A stretch of 64,000 nt of DNA from Corydoras sp. C115 (GCA_019802505.1 JAFMOC010000386.1:132001-196000), one strand, 5' to 3'. Positions 42,600 through 54,233 are shown, numbered from the stretch's first letter. Notes: a model not told the origin generated them from the sequence alone. A program made the numbers and translations.

Positions 42600-43196
42600 A
42601 ACGTATGTGGACACCTGACCTTCACTCTCCCTCAGGCCCGTTGGACGTTCCAGTGGACGGCGAATTGGTCGGCCCGACCGGTCCTTGAGTCTTTTCTTAC
42701 AATTTTGTAGACTGAAGACGTTATCTTTCAGTGGAACCCCCAAGCCTGACCCAATAATGCCAATAATTGGAAGTGGTGTCCAATTTAGTTGAATTTAATT
42801 TACAGTAATTAACAGCCTAAATTCCATCACAATTTATAAAATTTATGTACTAAATTTTGCTGATGAGACGTTTTGATCTCAGGACGCTAAATCTGGCCAA
42901 AATGTATGTGGACACCTGATCTTCACGCTCCTTCAGGCTCGTTGGACGTTCCAGTGGACGGCGAATTGGTCGGCCCAACCGGTCCTTGAGTCTTTTCTTA
43001 AGATTTCGTAGACTGAAGACGTTATCTTTCAGTGGAACCCCCAAGCCTGACCCAATAATGCCAATAATTGGAAGTGGTGTCCAATTTTGTTTAATTTAAT
43101 TTACAGTAATTACAGTAATTAAAACCCCAAATTCCATCACAATTTATAGTGTGAGCCTGATGAGACGTTTTGATCTCAGGACGCTAATCCGGCCAA
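42600..43196 (+). repeat. 300-bp tandem duplication in the 3' UTR
   Basis: 42600-42900 and 42901-43196 are about 90% identical with a period of about 301 bp. Landmarks are 'GTATGTGGACACCTGA', 'GTTGGACGTTCCAGTGGACG' and 'CCAATAATTGGAAGTGGTGT'. The opening words resemble the ends of a common fish MITE. Confidence 0.92.
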
Positions 43197-46100
43197 TCTT
43201 CAAAAAAATAAAAAAACCCAACCCAATGGCGCCAAAGGTGTTCTGAAACGTGCCGAGTTAGCAGTCTAAACACTAGGACACTACGCTGGGAGCCCAAGTA
43301 CAAATCCGTCAACATGAAGGAACCTCATCAGAGGACCGTAGCTCCAGCAATAGTGACTCAAAAGTGACTCAGAAAGCAAAAGTGGGGAATAGTTTGGTGC
43401 TTCCATTAACTCCTGCGGCGTCCTGCCATTGGGTTGGTGCAAAAGAGGGTCAGTCTCGTCGACCGAGGGAGCGAATGTGGGAGGAGTTTGATACCGAAAC
43501 ATCTACGTAGGCATGTCTGGTCACACGGCTTATTTATGCGTCTCAGATTTAAAACTATTTATGACGACGACGGAGTAATTTATATACGTATGTAAATGTA
43601 TGTGTGACGTTTACAGCAGAACCCGCCCGCCAGGGCGACCACTGACGTCAGGGTCAAAGTAACACAGTTGTAATGGTTTTTAAAACGTTTAATGTTGGGT
43701 TTTAATGAGAGGTCTAAACTTTTTAGTCTAAATTGTTTATTGATTTAGAAAGGTGAAACCAAACGTATGGCGCTTATGACTCGAGCATCCATGTCAGAGT
43801 AAACCTGATGGCACTTTGGGTGGAGTTGAGGTTTGAACCACCAACATCCCATATTAAGGATTAGGGTCGTGGGCGGGTTCCCCGTGCCCATCCAATGGAG
43901 AACGTTTCGACAGGGTGACGAATCATCTCGATCGCCGTAGGCCGTTAATATGCTGACATAACGTACGCCTGCTGGAGGGCCTTGGTGTCGCCAAATCAGA
44001 ATTTGATTGGTTCAGGCAACAGGTTGATCATTAGTTATTTAATGCCACTGTTAGTAAAGACCTCTTTGACCCCGGCAACCAATGATGCTAAAATGTGATT
44101 GGTTAAATGCCTCAATCAGAAAATACAGGTCTGGACGCAGCGTAAACGTGGGAAATGCTGTGAAATTTTTATATAATTATTAAATACGTCAATTTATTTA
44201 ATCTATACCAATATTTACTCGTTAAGGATCTCTTTGTAGACCATGTCGTCATTTCGCCCTCTGGTGGTAAAAGTAATCCCCTTATGGAAATGCCATATAA
44301 AGTTTTTACGTAAGTATTTTTCAGTTAATGCAGGGAACCCACAACGCCAAAACCCGTTGTAGCATAAATAAGAAAGTTGGTTATAGCAACCCACGTGGCA
44401 CCCAATCGAGAGCTCGATTTGGCGGACGACAGCGGCATCAAAACCTACATTGGTTTCGGTTAGCGCATGGATGTCGTGTACCAAATTTCGTAAGTAAGAA
44501 AATTTAAGATGGCGGACGTGGTCGACCGTTCCGACCACGTCAATAATTTGGAAGTTGGAAAATCAGTCAGTAGTTTTACTTTGCCATGGATGCCTGCCAC
44601 ACAAGTTTACATCATGTGACCATTTTGTTTTTTGTTGTTTAAAATGATTTAATTCGATTGAATTTACTTAAAAATGGGAAACGGGTTTGTTTTACTATAA
44701 AATACTAACGTTACTTTTTAACAGAAGGGGGCGTGAATCGCATTCTGTATGCCATTATCACCAGTAGGTAACTTTGCCGTAGGGCCCCCTGCTGGTCAAC
44801 ATTAAACACTGCTCCGTCTCGCAAAATGCACCACTGAAGACGAGATAGTTGGGAATTGGCGAAAAAAAAGAATTCTTACAAATCCCCCAACATTAAGTGG
44901 CTTTGTTCTAGCTGGAGAACACGGTCTCATTCGGGTCACCCCCATTCCCTCGCTCTCATTCTCCGAGTGCCGTTATCAACACCGACGTTCTGCACCAAGA
45001 CAATGCACGCCACCGAGGTGAAGGCCTTAGCGAATTCGAAAAGCAAACTGTACATAGTCGCCCCCCAGACCCCCCCCCCATGCGTCCGTCTGCGATGTAT
45101 AATACCAACGCTCCCGCATCCCGTTACGGACTCAGATATTTAACTTTAGATTTTAGTCGATGAGCAACATGACGTCTTTATTAAGCTATCGTCCGTGGTG
45201 TTTGTTCCTTATAAAAAAACAATTTTTTGCGTTGCTTCTCTGCGTAGCGTTTCAGTGCAGAACACTGTAGAGTTAGGACGTCGCAAAGGTCAAAAGAAAA
45301 TATATCTATAAATATAATTCTATATTTAAATATCTATAACAGACGCCGGTTAGGTTTTTTTGTTTGTTTGTGTTTTTTTGTTTTTTTATCGGATCGTAAC
45401 GTAGCGTAATCTAGGAATGGAACTTTTTTTTTTTTTTTTTTTTTTTTTTCGTAGACCACAAGTTGCGCCGCACGCAACTCTAATGATACCCATGATGCCG
45501 AGCGTTTCTCTTTGGGAACTTCAGTCTGAGGCATTATGAACCTGAGGTACACCAGCTGAAATCGAGGACAGTGCCTTTACTTTTTCTATCCCGTTGTCCC
45601 GACTGACCACGTGTCGCTAAAAAAAAAAAAAAAAAAACACCCGACCCCGCCACCCGAACCCGCTCCGCCAGTGCCGCCCGCCTGTCGCGTGTTTCAGGCC
45701 AAGGGAAGCAATCACAGACTTTTGAAACCAGTCAGGCTAATCAATCGCAGATCGAACCAAACACAGCATGCCGACGCTGACTTTGGGAATTCTCACGAGC
45801 GCGTTTTCATTTGGTTTTTATTATATTAATCATTTCTACGTATACGTTATTTTATGTTATAAACCACATTAAGATGGCGTTACATACTTTTGGCGCCGTG
45901 GCCCGTCTCCAAGGCGTTGTCAGGGACCCGGGATCCGCTACTGCAGCTTAATGAGCACGCCTCGCCGTAAATGGATTGCCTTGCCGCCGACATGACCCCG
46001 CAGCTTGGACTCCCATTGGTCCAGAACCCGGTGATTGACAGTTCGGGCGCTGCGCATGAACACAAAGTGGGCTTTTACTGCAATGGTTCCTGCCCTTCCT

Positions 46101-46412
46101 GTCACCCCCTTCAAACTCGTACTGTACGCAGGCAGTCCTTTTGTCCTCTGGTGGGTCACGAACGCCCCCCCCCCACCACTACCACCCAACCTACTACTCC
46201 CCCCCCCCACACCTCCCTCCCCACGGGGGATGCACTAAACCTGCTGTGCCATCAAAAGCCGACTTCTATTCTTCCCTCGCTTTGCCCCACCCCATCCTCC
46301 AAACACCATTCGGCTCGACTCACATCCTCCTCGAGCTTCGTCCATCTTTAAACATTTGCAGATGGTTTTGGAATGTAATGGTTTTAATATTCCAAAATAT
46401 TAAACTAATAAC
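43197..46412. other. 3' UTR body, largely unassigned
   Basis: Contains a SINE-A 3' scrap (43858-43911, 'GGTTCCCCGTGCCCATCCA'), poly(T) at 45424-45449, poly(A) near 45618-45636 and C-rich runs near 46166 and 46201. No coding exon is recognised. Confidence 0.5.
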
Positions 46413-47629
46413 GTACGAGAGGGCGGGGCATTATTCTGAATAAAGCCCATAAAAAGGTGTTATGAGTCCCGGTGTGTAGTGGAGTACAGCGCCCCCTCGT
46501 ACGTGATTTATTCACAATAATACACAACCTCGAGTGTCTGATTGCTTTAATAAAACACTTACAAACACACTATAATTAAAATAATATATAAAGCTAAATC
46601 GTTAATAGGCAGCACGGTGGCTTAGTGGTTAGCACGTTCGCCTCTCAGCGCTAGGGATTCCCGGTTCGAATCCCCATCTGGGTGGAGTTTCCATGTTCTC
46701 CCCGTGTCTGCGTGGGTTTCCTCCGGGTTCTCCGGTTTCCTCCCATAGTCCAAAAACATGGATCAAGGTGAATTGAATTCTCAAAATTGCCCCATATAGA
46801 GTGTGTCTGTGTGAGTGAGTGTGTGCCCAGCGATGGATTGGCGCACTGTCCTGGGTCTATCTGCCCAGCGCCCGAGACGTTCTCCCCTGGATGGGCATGG
46901 GGAACCCCACCGCGACCCTAATAAAGGATAAAGCGGGAGATAATGAATGAATGAATAAATCGTTAATAATCTTCCACCACGTCATCTAGTCCGCTTTATA
47001 AAGAGAACACCGATCACTTAGTAACAGGATTCCGCTTTCTCTAACCATCACACTGCCCTCTAGTGTCCAAATTCCAGAAGAAAAAAAAAACTTTTGCATG
47101 TACTTTTCCCATATGTCAATACTGTAATGTCTATTATGAAAGTTGTGGTTCAGGTTCTTAAATCTAATTGGCTGAGCCATGTGACATCATCAACAATACT
47201 TCCTCCTCGGAGCTTCTCATTGGTATCAGTGTGTGATATACAATACATTATTTTAAATCCTAAAATACAGATTCATATAAACAGAGATCAGCACTAAACC
47301 TGTTACACTGTTTACAAACTGTCTTCTGGAATTTGGACACTAGAGGGCAGTGTGATGGTTAGAGAAAGCGGAATCCTGTTACTCAGCGATCGGTGTTCAC
47401 TTTATAAAGCGGACTAGATGACGTGGTGGAAGATTATTAACGATTTAGCTTTATATATTATTTTTATTATTGTGTGTTTGTAAGTGTTTTATTAAAGCAA
47501 TCAGACACTCGAGGTTGTGTATTATTGGAATAAATCACGTAAAGAGGTGGAGCTGTACTCCACTACACACCGGGACTAATAACACCTCTTTATGGGGTTT
47601 ATTCAGAATAAGGCCACGCCCTCTCGTAC
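46413..47629. mobile_element. Family-M, complete hairpin element with a SINE-A in its left arm
   Basis: The left arm (46413-46607 plus 46969-47083) and right arm (47320-47629) are reverse complements at roughly 95% identity over about 305 bp, starting GTACGAGAGGGCG. About 240 bp separate them. Without the SINE the element is about 855 bp. It has no ORF, so it is non-autonomous. Superfamily is unclear because no target duplication can be fixed. Confidence 0.85.
46595..46968 (+). mobile_element. SINE-A full copy with 13-bp target duplication
   Basis: Body 46608-46955. TAAATCGTTAATA repeats exactly on each side (46595-46607, 46956-46968). The head carries the canonical 'GTGGTTAGCACGTTCGCCTC', the least degenerate tRNA-like region in the window. 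Confidence 0.95.
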
Positions 47630-48740
47630 CAAATTGCGTTATTTAATCTTACTTTTATCTTACTTTAAGGCACAATTTTATTGGATGACTATAAACACAT
47701 CAGGCCTAAATGCCAACCGTCAACGTTCCTTCTCGTGAGCTCGTGAGAATTCTCACATCGGTCCTCTTAAGATGGCGCTGGATTGGAGTTCTCGAGAACC
47801 ATGCTGGGTTCCACGTGTCTGAATACTTTGTCGGAAAAAATAAATCGATTCCTCGCCTTCGGCCATGTAAATATTAACTGCGCCGCTCTCAGCTGCTTTC
47901 AGTTCGTTAATTAAAACCACGCATTCTCTTCTGTCCTAATCACGAGTCGAGTCGGAGCCGATGAGCGACTCGCTACGTCAGACCTGATTCAGAACTTTAT
48001 CGTGGCCTTCTGTATAATCCGAAGCTCCGTCTGTATTTCGTTACTGAGCAGATGCTATCCCAAGGGTTGTTTTCTTATTATTAATTTTTTTTTTTTACTG
48101 AACTTTTCAAATAAAAAAAAAATAATAAAAAAAAAACGACAAAAAATCAAATCCACGCCTTCAGACATATCTGTAAGCAGCCACCAAAGCAAGAGCTGCC
48201 CATTCAACCAGTGGCCGGACCGTCCGAACGGGAACGTTCTGAAACTCTGAATTGCTTCTTGGAGAACTGTGTATGATTTTTTATTGACTTTTTTTCTAGT
48301 AGTTTGCGGAACTGAGCGGAACGTTCCGGGTTTTTCTTTCCCGCGTTGTGTTGTTGTAATTGAATGTATTTAATGTGGTTCAGAAAATTTACCAAAGATA
48401 TCATGCCACTTGATTTTCAACATTTAGCATTTTTTTTTTATGTTCTATTTTTATTGTTTTGAAGGAAAAAAAAAAAAACTTTTTGGAATTGCTAACGTCA
48501 TGCTTGGAATTTTTAAAAAAAAAATAATAAAAAAGATTCAGGTTTATTTTATCGTCCGTCGCGTTTAAACGACGCGACGATTCGTCGTGAGCTCTGAAAT
48601 CAAGTGCGGGGTGCGAAGGCTAAGTGTCCGCGCAGACGAGCGAGTGGGTTTTTTGTGCTTTATTGATTTTTGTGAAATGTCATGTGATGAAATGGAAACG
48701 TAATTTGTAAATATTTGACATAATTTTATTGGTTCATCGA

Positions 48741-48746
48741 AATAAA
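48741..48746 (+). terminator. pax5: Likely pax5 poly(A) signal
   Basis: AATAAA preceded by AT-rich UTR and followed within 10-20 nt by a T-run. The next DNA (48835) is SINE-A. Other AATAAA hexamers at 48110, 49912 and 49956 are alternatives. Confidence 0.5.
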
Positions 48747-48834
48747 ATTAATTTTTTTGAAGCTGACAGAAAGTCTGATGCAGAATCCGTACACCAACAA
48801 ACGGGAACCGCCGTTCCATAACTACTATATCTGA

Positions 48835-49157
48835 TCTGGGTGGAGTTTGCATGTCCTCCCCGTGTTCCGCGTGGGTTTCCTCCGGTTTCTCTGGTTTTGG
48901 GTGCTGGGCAGATACACCCAGAACAGGGGGGCAATCTATCACTGAACACACTCTCACTCACACAGACACACTCTATATGGGGCAATTTAGAGAATTCATT
49001 TGAACTTGATCCATGTTTTTGGACTGTGGGAGGAAACCAGAGGAAACCCACGCGGACACGGGGAGGACATGGAAACTCCACACAGATTGGGATTCAAACC
49101 AGTAATCCCCAGCGCTGAGTGGAGAACATGCTAAACCACTAAGTCACCGTGCCGCCC
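48835..49157. repeat. SINE-A, + scrap joined to antisense copy
   Basis: 48835-48897 is a + 'GTTTGCATGTCCTCCCCGTG' block; 48898-49157 is antisense ending 'CACCGTGCCGCCC'. Confidence 0.85.
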
Positions 49158-49202
49158 TAAATAAATATATACAAGATAATAATAATAATAATGATAACAA
49201 TA

Positions 49203-49376
49203 GGGTGGCACAGTGGCTTGGTCCAAAAAACATGGGTTCAAGGTGAATCGAATGCTCTAAATTGCCCCATATAGAGTGTGTGTGTGTATTTGCCCAGCGA
49301 TAGATTGTGGCCTGACCCCCACACTCCCCCCGACCCTAGTAGAGGATTAAGCAGAAGATAATGAATGGATGAATTA
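49203..49376 (+). repeat. SINE-A with internal deletion
   Basis: Head 'GGTGGCACAGTGGCTTGG' jumps directly to 'TCCAAAAAACATGG'. The B box is lost, but 3' end and tail are present. Confidence 0.85.
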
Positions 49377-49442
49377 ATTAAGAACAGATGTGTTTTAGTT
49401 TTAATTCTTTAAAAGCTCCGAAGACGGGTCGCTGCTCTTGGG

Positions 49443-49450
49443 TTAAGCGT

Positions 49451-49490
<40 letters not shown>

Positions 49491-49845
49491 TGCTCACGAA
49501 GACGCGTTGGCCAGTGGCCCAATCCATAAGAGGCGCCAACAGGGGGGTTATAATGGGGCACAAGCCGCGATACACTGACAACACGACACACACACGGAAA
49601 ACAGCTTCGCCCCAGCTGGATACACACACCGCACCGCCGTGGGAATTGGGCACTTGCCCGGACGACCGTCCCGCACACACACACACACGGCGCCGGGGCC
49701 CAAAGTGGTACAAGCTGGGGGCATTCTCACGCTTGGGCGCCTGCCCAGTTCGGCGACAGTGGCGAACGGAGATTGCATCGGACTTTGGTTCCCGGCCAAA
49801 ACTCATGATGAGCAAGTCCTCTACAGGGACTGGACTCATCACACA

Positions 49846-49876
<31 letters not shown>

Positions 49877-49886
49877 TGTGTGTGTA
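49443..49886. repeat. (CA)n at 49443-49490 and (GT)n at 49845-49886
   Basis: The 350 bp between them is unique, GC-rich and without a recognised product. AATAAA hexamers follow at 49912 and 49956. Confidence 0.8.
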
Positions 49887-50156
49887 CTATTTACTACAAA
49901 TTTGATCTGGGAATAAATGTGGCTAAACCTAAGCGCCATTTCTGTACGTGTAGTAAATAAAAGTGTTTAGACTTTGTATATACGATGGCTGGTTTGTATA
50001 TAATGGCAAATATAATCGAGACAGAATGGCACGTCAGCGCCCCCTATCGGGTGCTGGTGTTATTAATCTGTGTAATCTGGTGCAGCTGTGAGTGTTTATT
50101 GGTTAATGAATTATTATTATTATTAATTGGTAAATCCGTTCAATCAGGTTCAGCTG

Positions 50157-50320
50157 TGTGTCTTGTCACGTGACTACCCTCTATATGTTTTAAAACACGG
50201 CCTTCTGCAATGTGTTTCGTGTTGGAACGTTGTTTTGTTGGCGGATTTCACCCGGTGCCTTCTGCATTAAAGTCTACTTTGGAACCACCTCTGGACTGTG
50301 GCATGTCAGGTCGTAACAAT
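50157..50320 (+). repeat. Possible solo LTR
   Basis: TGTGTCTTGTCACG at the left and GGTCGTAACA at the right give TG...CA ends. 'CTCTATATGTTTTAAAA' could be a TATA region and ATTAAA a poly(A) signal. A related antisense fragment lies at 24800-24840. No target duplication is verified. Confidence 0.4.
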
Positions 50321-50579
50321 TTATTTTTAATTACTAAACATTAACACCTTAATTAATACCTCAATAACGGCTTTTGATTGTGTTGTTAAATGTTTTGTTA
50401 CTTTAGCAGTAGTCATAAAAAAATGATGCCCCTATAAAAATGCACACGCTGCATAAGAAACTGCACCCTCGTTAATCTCTCCTCAGTCTTAATCTTGTTA
50501 TCTTCAGTTTAATCCTCTATTTCGAGGATCTTTTCGAGCTGCTTTCCTGTTTCACAATAAAAATCACGCTATAATATTC

Positions 50580-50715
50580 AAGGAAAATGTAAAATCTGTA
50601 TTTTATGATTTAAATTAATGTATTGTATACCACGCATTATTACGAATGTGAGGCGGTCAGAGGAGTGTGGTATTGTTATTGATGTCACACGGCTCAGCCA
50701 ATCAGATTTAAGGTG
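50580..50715. repeat. Family-M central fragment
   Basis: 'CTGTATTTTATGATTTAAA', 'GTATTGTATACCACGC' and 'GGCTCAGCCAATCAGATTTA'. Confidence 0.7.
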
Positions 50716-50839
50716 TCCAGTGTAGAACAAGTGTCCGAGTGTGTAAATAGTGTTTATTAATGTCCCGCCGTGAAAACAGGAATCTAATATTCCGTTAGTT
50801 AGCTCTATTTCACTTTGCTGATTTTATTTATTTTATTTT

Positions 50840-51235
50840 AAAGTCGGTCTGTTTCTCCATCTCTGTCAATTTCCCCCCAAACTATTAATTGCACTGCGAG
50901 TTCGTAGCGGCGGCGGAGACAATCCTCTAAGAACTAAAATGATTTGTCCAAGTTGGACAAATTGCCCCCTTCCCTTATTAAACTCGCTCTTCAAGCCCGA
51001 TTAGATAAATAATTAAGACATTTCCATTTCTCACGTCTGTTTTATTTGCACTTGTTCGGCGAGAGGGGAAAGGCAGCCGGAGGAATGGTCATTAGACAGA
51101 CGGGGGAGTCTGCAAATTAACGTCACTCACACTGCAGTGTGTACCAAAGTGCGAGGTTTTGTTCGTGTGTGTTGACCTGCTACAGGCTGCCTGAATTAAA
51201 GGCTTAATTGCGGGCGTCTTATTAAGATGGCTGAG
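50840..51235. promoter_or_regulatory. Candidate conserved noncoding element downstream of pax5
   Basis: About 400 bp of unique sequence flanked by Family-M copies. Contains 'ACTATTAATTGCACTGCGAG', a perfect 21-bp palindrome at 50942-50962 (arms ATTTGTCCAA and TTGGACAAAT around one G) and 'GCCCGATTAGATAAATAATT'. No coding frame. Of the unassigned islands it looks most like a vertebrate enhancer. Confidence 0.42.
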
Positions 51236-51294
51236 AAAAAGTCTTACTTATGCAGACCACCTCTGACCCGAGACGCAGGCCACGATTTTTGCTT

Positions 51295-51720
51295 AAATCT
51301 GATTGGCTGAGCCGTGTGACATCATTAACAATACTTCCCCCCCTGAGCTTCTCATTAGTATCAGTGTGTGATATACAATACATTATTTTAAATCCTAAAA
51401 TACAGATTCATATAAACAGAGATCAGCACTAAACCTGTTACACTGTTTACAAACTGTCTTCTGCAATTTGGACACTAGAGGGCAGTGTGACGGTGAGAGA
51501 AAGCGGAATCCTGTTACTCAGCGTTACTTGTTTTTTATTATAGTGTGTTTGTAAGTGTTTTATTAAAGCAATCAGACACTCGAGGTTGTGTATTATTGAG
51601 AATAAATCACGTAAAGAGGTGGAGCTGTACTCCACTACACGCCGGGACTCATAACACCTCTTTATGGGGGTTATTCAGATTAAGCCACACCCTCTCGTAC
51701 AGTATTGATTTATTAACAAT
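51295..51720. repeat. Family-M right half
   Basis: 'CTGATTGGCTGAGCCGTGTG', 'TTTAAATCCTAAAATACAG', 'CACTAGAGGGCAGTGTGACG', 'CACTCGAGGTTGTGTATTAT' and terminal 'CACCCTCTCGTAC'. The sequence orders exactly as 47160-47629. Confidence 0.85.
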
Positions 51721-51754
51721 TATTTATTTTATTGGCAGATTGACACAAATTTTG

Positions 51755-51825
51755 GTTTTCACAAAGTTTGCCTCGAACCCACAACCTTCAGATTGATCAA
51801 CAACTGAGCTACCACAGCCTGCTTA
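51755..51825 (-). repeat. tRNA-like SINE fragment, antisense
   Basis: Minus strand reads 'GGTTCGAGGCAAAC' with upstream 'GCTCAGTTGTTGATCAATC', like a tRNA-derived SINE head (SINE-C type). Confidence 0.45.
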
Positions 51826-51851
51826 ACAAAAAAAGACTACCATTTTAAATT

Positions 51852-52190
51852 CGGGCAGCACGGTGGTGTAGTGATTGGCATGTTCTCCTCTGAGTGGTGG
51901 GATCCAGTTTCGAATCCCAATCCAGGTGATTTCCATGTTCTCCCCATGTCCACTTGGGTTTCCTGCGGGTTCTCCGGTTTCCTCCGACAGTACAAAAACA
52001 TGGATTCAAGGAGTTCTCCAAATTGCCCCATATAGTGTGTGTGTGTGTGTGTGTGTGGATTCAGTGATAGATTGCCCCCCCCCACCCCCCCGTCCTGGGT
52101 GTATCTGCCCAGCACCTGAAACGTTCTCCTTTGCATGGGGAACCCCCCCCCCCCCCCGCGCGACCCTAATAGAGGATAAAGAGGAAGATA
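51852..52190 (+). mobile_element. SINE-A + copy
   Basis: Head 'GGGCAGCACGGTGGTGTAGT', short C-runs, ends 'GAGGAAGATAATA'. Confidence 0.88.
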
Positions 52191-52474
52191 ATATATTATC
52201 TTAATAATATCTTATATAAATTAAATAAATATAAATTATTTTTTTAAATAAATATTAATTCATTTGTATTAAAATAAATTTTAAATTGGTTTTTGTACTT
52301 AAGTCGTAATTTTTTACTTCCACTTACGACATAATTTTTTTAAATTGTTACTTTTGTCACTTTTTGCCTACATTTATTTATAGGTCGATTTTATTGCTTT
52401 ATTTATGTCTGTTTAATTATTATTAAAGATTCAAACCGGGAAGCTGCATTAGCGCCATCTATTGAGCTGGAGGA
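52191..52474. other. AT-rich intergenic DNA
   Basis: Mostly A/T words, no feature recognised. Confidence 0.5.
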
Positions 52475-52670
52475 GCTCATACAGCTAAAGCAGTTCAAAT
52501 CGGAGGCGCTCATACAGCTAAAGCAGTTCAAATCGGAATCCTATTGGCTGTTAATCGCAGGAGGCGGGAGCAGGGAGCGGAGTGAGCTTGTGATTGGATG
52601 ACGGGCAGAGAGCGATCAAGGGAAACAGAACATAGAGTTCAGCGGCAAACTTCAAACGCAGATCAAAGTG
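52475..52670 (+). promoter_or_regulatory. Candidate TATA-less promoter and first-exon donor of an unidentified gene
   Basis: A 32-34 bp tandem duplicate containing TTCAAA (about 52475-52538) is followed by two ATTGG boxes (CCAAT on the minus strand) at 52543 and 52593, a GAGGCGGGAG box at 52561 and another TTCAAA at 52651. TTCAAA is the reverse of the cell-cycle CHR word TTTGAA. A good donor GTGAGTGAG starts at 52668. No downstream coding exon could be identified. In human MELK is the 3' neighbour of PAX5, but orientation and identity here are unproven. Confidence 0.35.
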
Positions 52671-53238
52671 AGTGAGTTATTCTGTGTTTGATCTTCATTT
52701 CGCATTAAAACATTTTATTTGGTGCAATTCTTAAGCTTCCTCATCAAAACGAGCCGCCAGCGTGAACTTTATACTTTTATACGGACGGTCGCTTAAATAA
52801 AACAGCTGTTCTGAGGTTTAAACATTTTATAAACATGTTTTAAACTCTTGTTGAGCGACAACCTTCTGCTCATTAATGTTAAAATGTACGACTCACGTAT
52901 TTTTATTAATTGTTTATTTAATTATTTGATATTAATGAATGTTTTGAATGGCGCCCCCTGCTGTACGGCGTTATACTGACAGATGATGACGTCACGTCGT
53001 GAGTTCAGCGTTGTGTTGTTCAGTGTTCAGAATCGGAACGCCGACGCTGTAATTATTCAACCACTGCTCTGCTCCATTGTGTTGCTCATTAGAATATTTA
53101 TTAATTAATGTATTAATTTATAATTAATCTACAGATCTGTCTGATACTCACAGGGTTTCGATTATTTTAAAGGGAACAATATTAAACTAAAGCAGCGCTC
53201 TGTATGAGGTCATGTGACCGCGCTCTACACCTTTAATT
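52671..53238. other. Unassigned AT-rich DNA
   Basis: Would be intron 1 if the promoter above is real. No exon seen. Confidence 0.4.
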
Positions 53239-53923
53239 TAAATAAAAACAGCCATCCATCCATTATCTTCTGCACAAGAACGTTTCAGGTGCTGGGCAGA
53301 TACACCCAGGACAAGGGGGCAATCTATCGCTGGGCACTCACTCACACACACACACACACACACACACACTCTATATGGGGCAATTTGGAGAATTCAATTG
53401 ACCTTGATCCATGTTTTGGACTGTGGGAGGAACCCGGAGGAAACCCACAGGGAGAACATGCAAACTCCACCCAGATTGGGATTCGAACCAGGAATCCCCA
53501 GCGCTGAGAGGAGAACATGCTAAACCACTAAGCCACTGTGCCGCCCTAAATAAAAACATTCATTTATTCATTCATTGTCTCCCACTTTATCCTCTATCAG
53601 GGTCGCGGTGGGGTTCCCCATGCCCATCCAGGGGAGAACGTCTCGGGCGCTGGGCAGATAGACCCAGGACAGGGCGCCAATCCATCGCTGGGTACACACT
53701 CACTCACACAGACACACTCTATATGGGGCAATTTAGAGAACTCAATTAACTTGATCCATGTTTTTGGACTGTGGGAGGAAACCGGAGAACCCGGAGGAAA
53801 TCCACGCGGACACGGGGAGAACATGGAAACTCCACCCAGATGGGGATTCGAACCGGAAATCCATAGCGCTGAGAGGAGAACATGCTAAACCACTAAGCCA
53901 CTGTGCCGCCCTAAATAAAAACA
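53239..53923 (-). mobile_element. Two antisense SINE-A copies sharing one target site
   Basis: Bodies 53251-53546 and 53559-53911. The 12-mer TAAATAAAAACA occurs before the first, between the two and after the second (53239, 53547, 53912). The first copy lacks part of its 3' half; the second is nearly intact. Confidence 0.93.
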
Positions 53924-53984
53924 TGTTCTGTTAAAAATTTAAAGTGATTTTTAAATAAATAATATTATTTTTGGTACCGTGAGC

Positions 53985-54120
53985 ACATGTGGGTGTGGTC
54001 AGTGTGTTGGGCTGTCAGTCTGAAGGCTGTGGGTTCGAATCCCAGGGCCACTGAAGGTCCCAATGTGGGTTGTTGAGCATGACCTTTAATCCTCATTGCT
54101 CCAGGGGGCGCTGTGGCTGA
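53985..54120 (+). repeat. SINE-C + copy
   Basis: B box 'GGTTCGAATCCCAGGGCC', then 'ACTGAAGGTCCCAATGTGGG' and 'TCCTCATTGCTCCAGGGG'. The middle matches 17334-17400. Confidence 0.6.
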
Positions 54121-54174
54121 ATCCCTAGAGCTGAGAGGAGAACATGCCAAACCACTAAGCCACCGTGCCACTCC
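54120..54174 (-). repeat. SINE-A head fragment, antisense
   Basis: 'GAGGAGAACATGCCAAACC' to 'CCACCGTGCCACTCC', interrupting the SINE-C. Confidence 0.8.
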
Positions 54175-54233
54175 GTAACGATTAAATTAGCCGTAAATCC
54201 GTAACTCAATTTAAATAAATACATTTTTGTTCA

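Larger units (their letters stand above)
42288..48760 (+). other. pax5: Probable pax5 3' untranslated region
   Basis: No recognisable exon follows the stop for 6.4 kb. The stretch has far fewer microsatellites than the introns, as expected for transcribed UTR. An early AATAAA-like A-rich site lies at 42348, AATAAA at 48110-48115 and a better-placed AATAAA with a T-rich downstream region at 48741-48746. Mammalian PAX5 also has a long 3' UTR. Short ORFs in the stretch show no known motif. The extent is inferred. Confidence 0.55.

Noticed and set aside
46608..46690. tRNA gene at the head of the best SINE-A copy
   Set aside because: It has A- and B-box-like words but no convincing cloverleaf, and is followed by the full SINE body and tail with target duplications.
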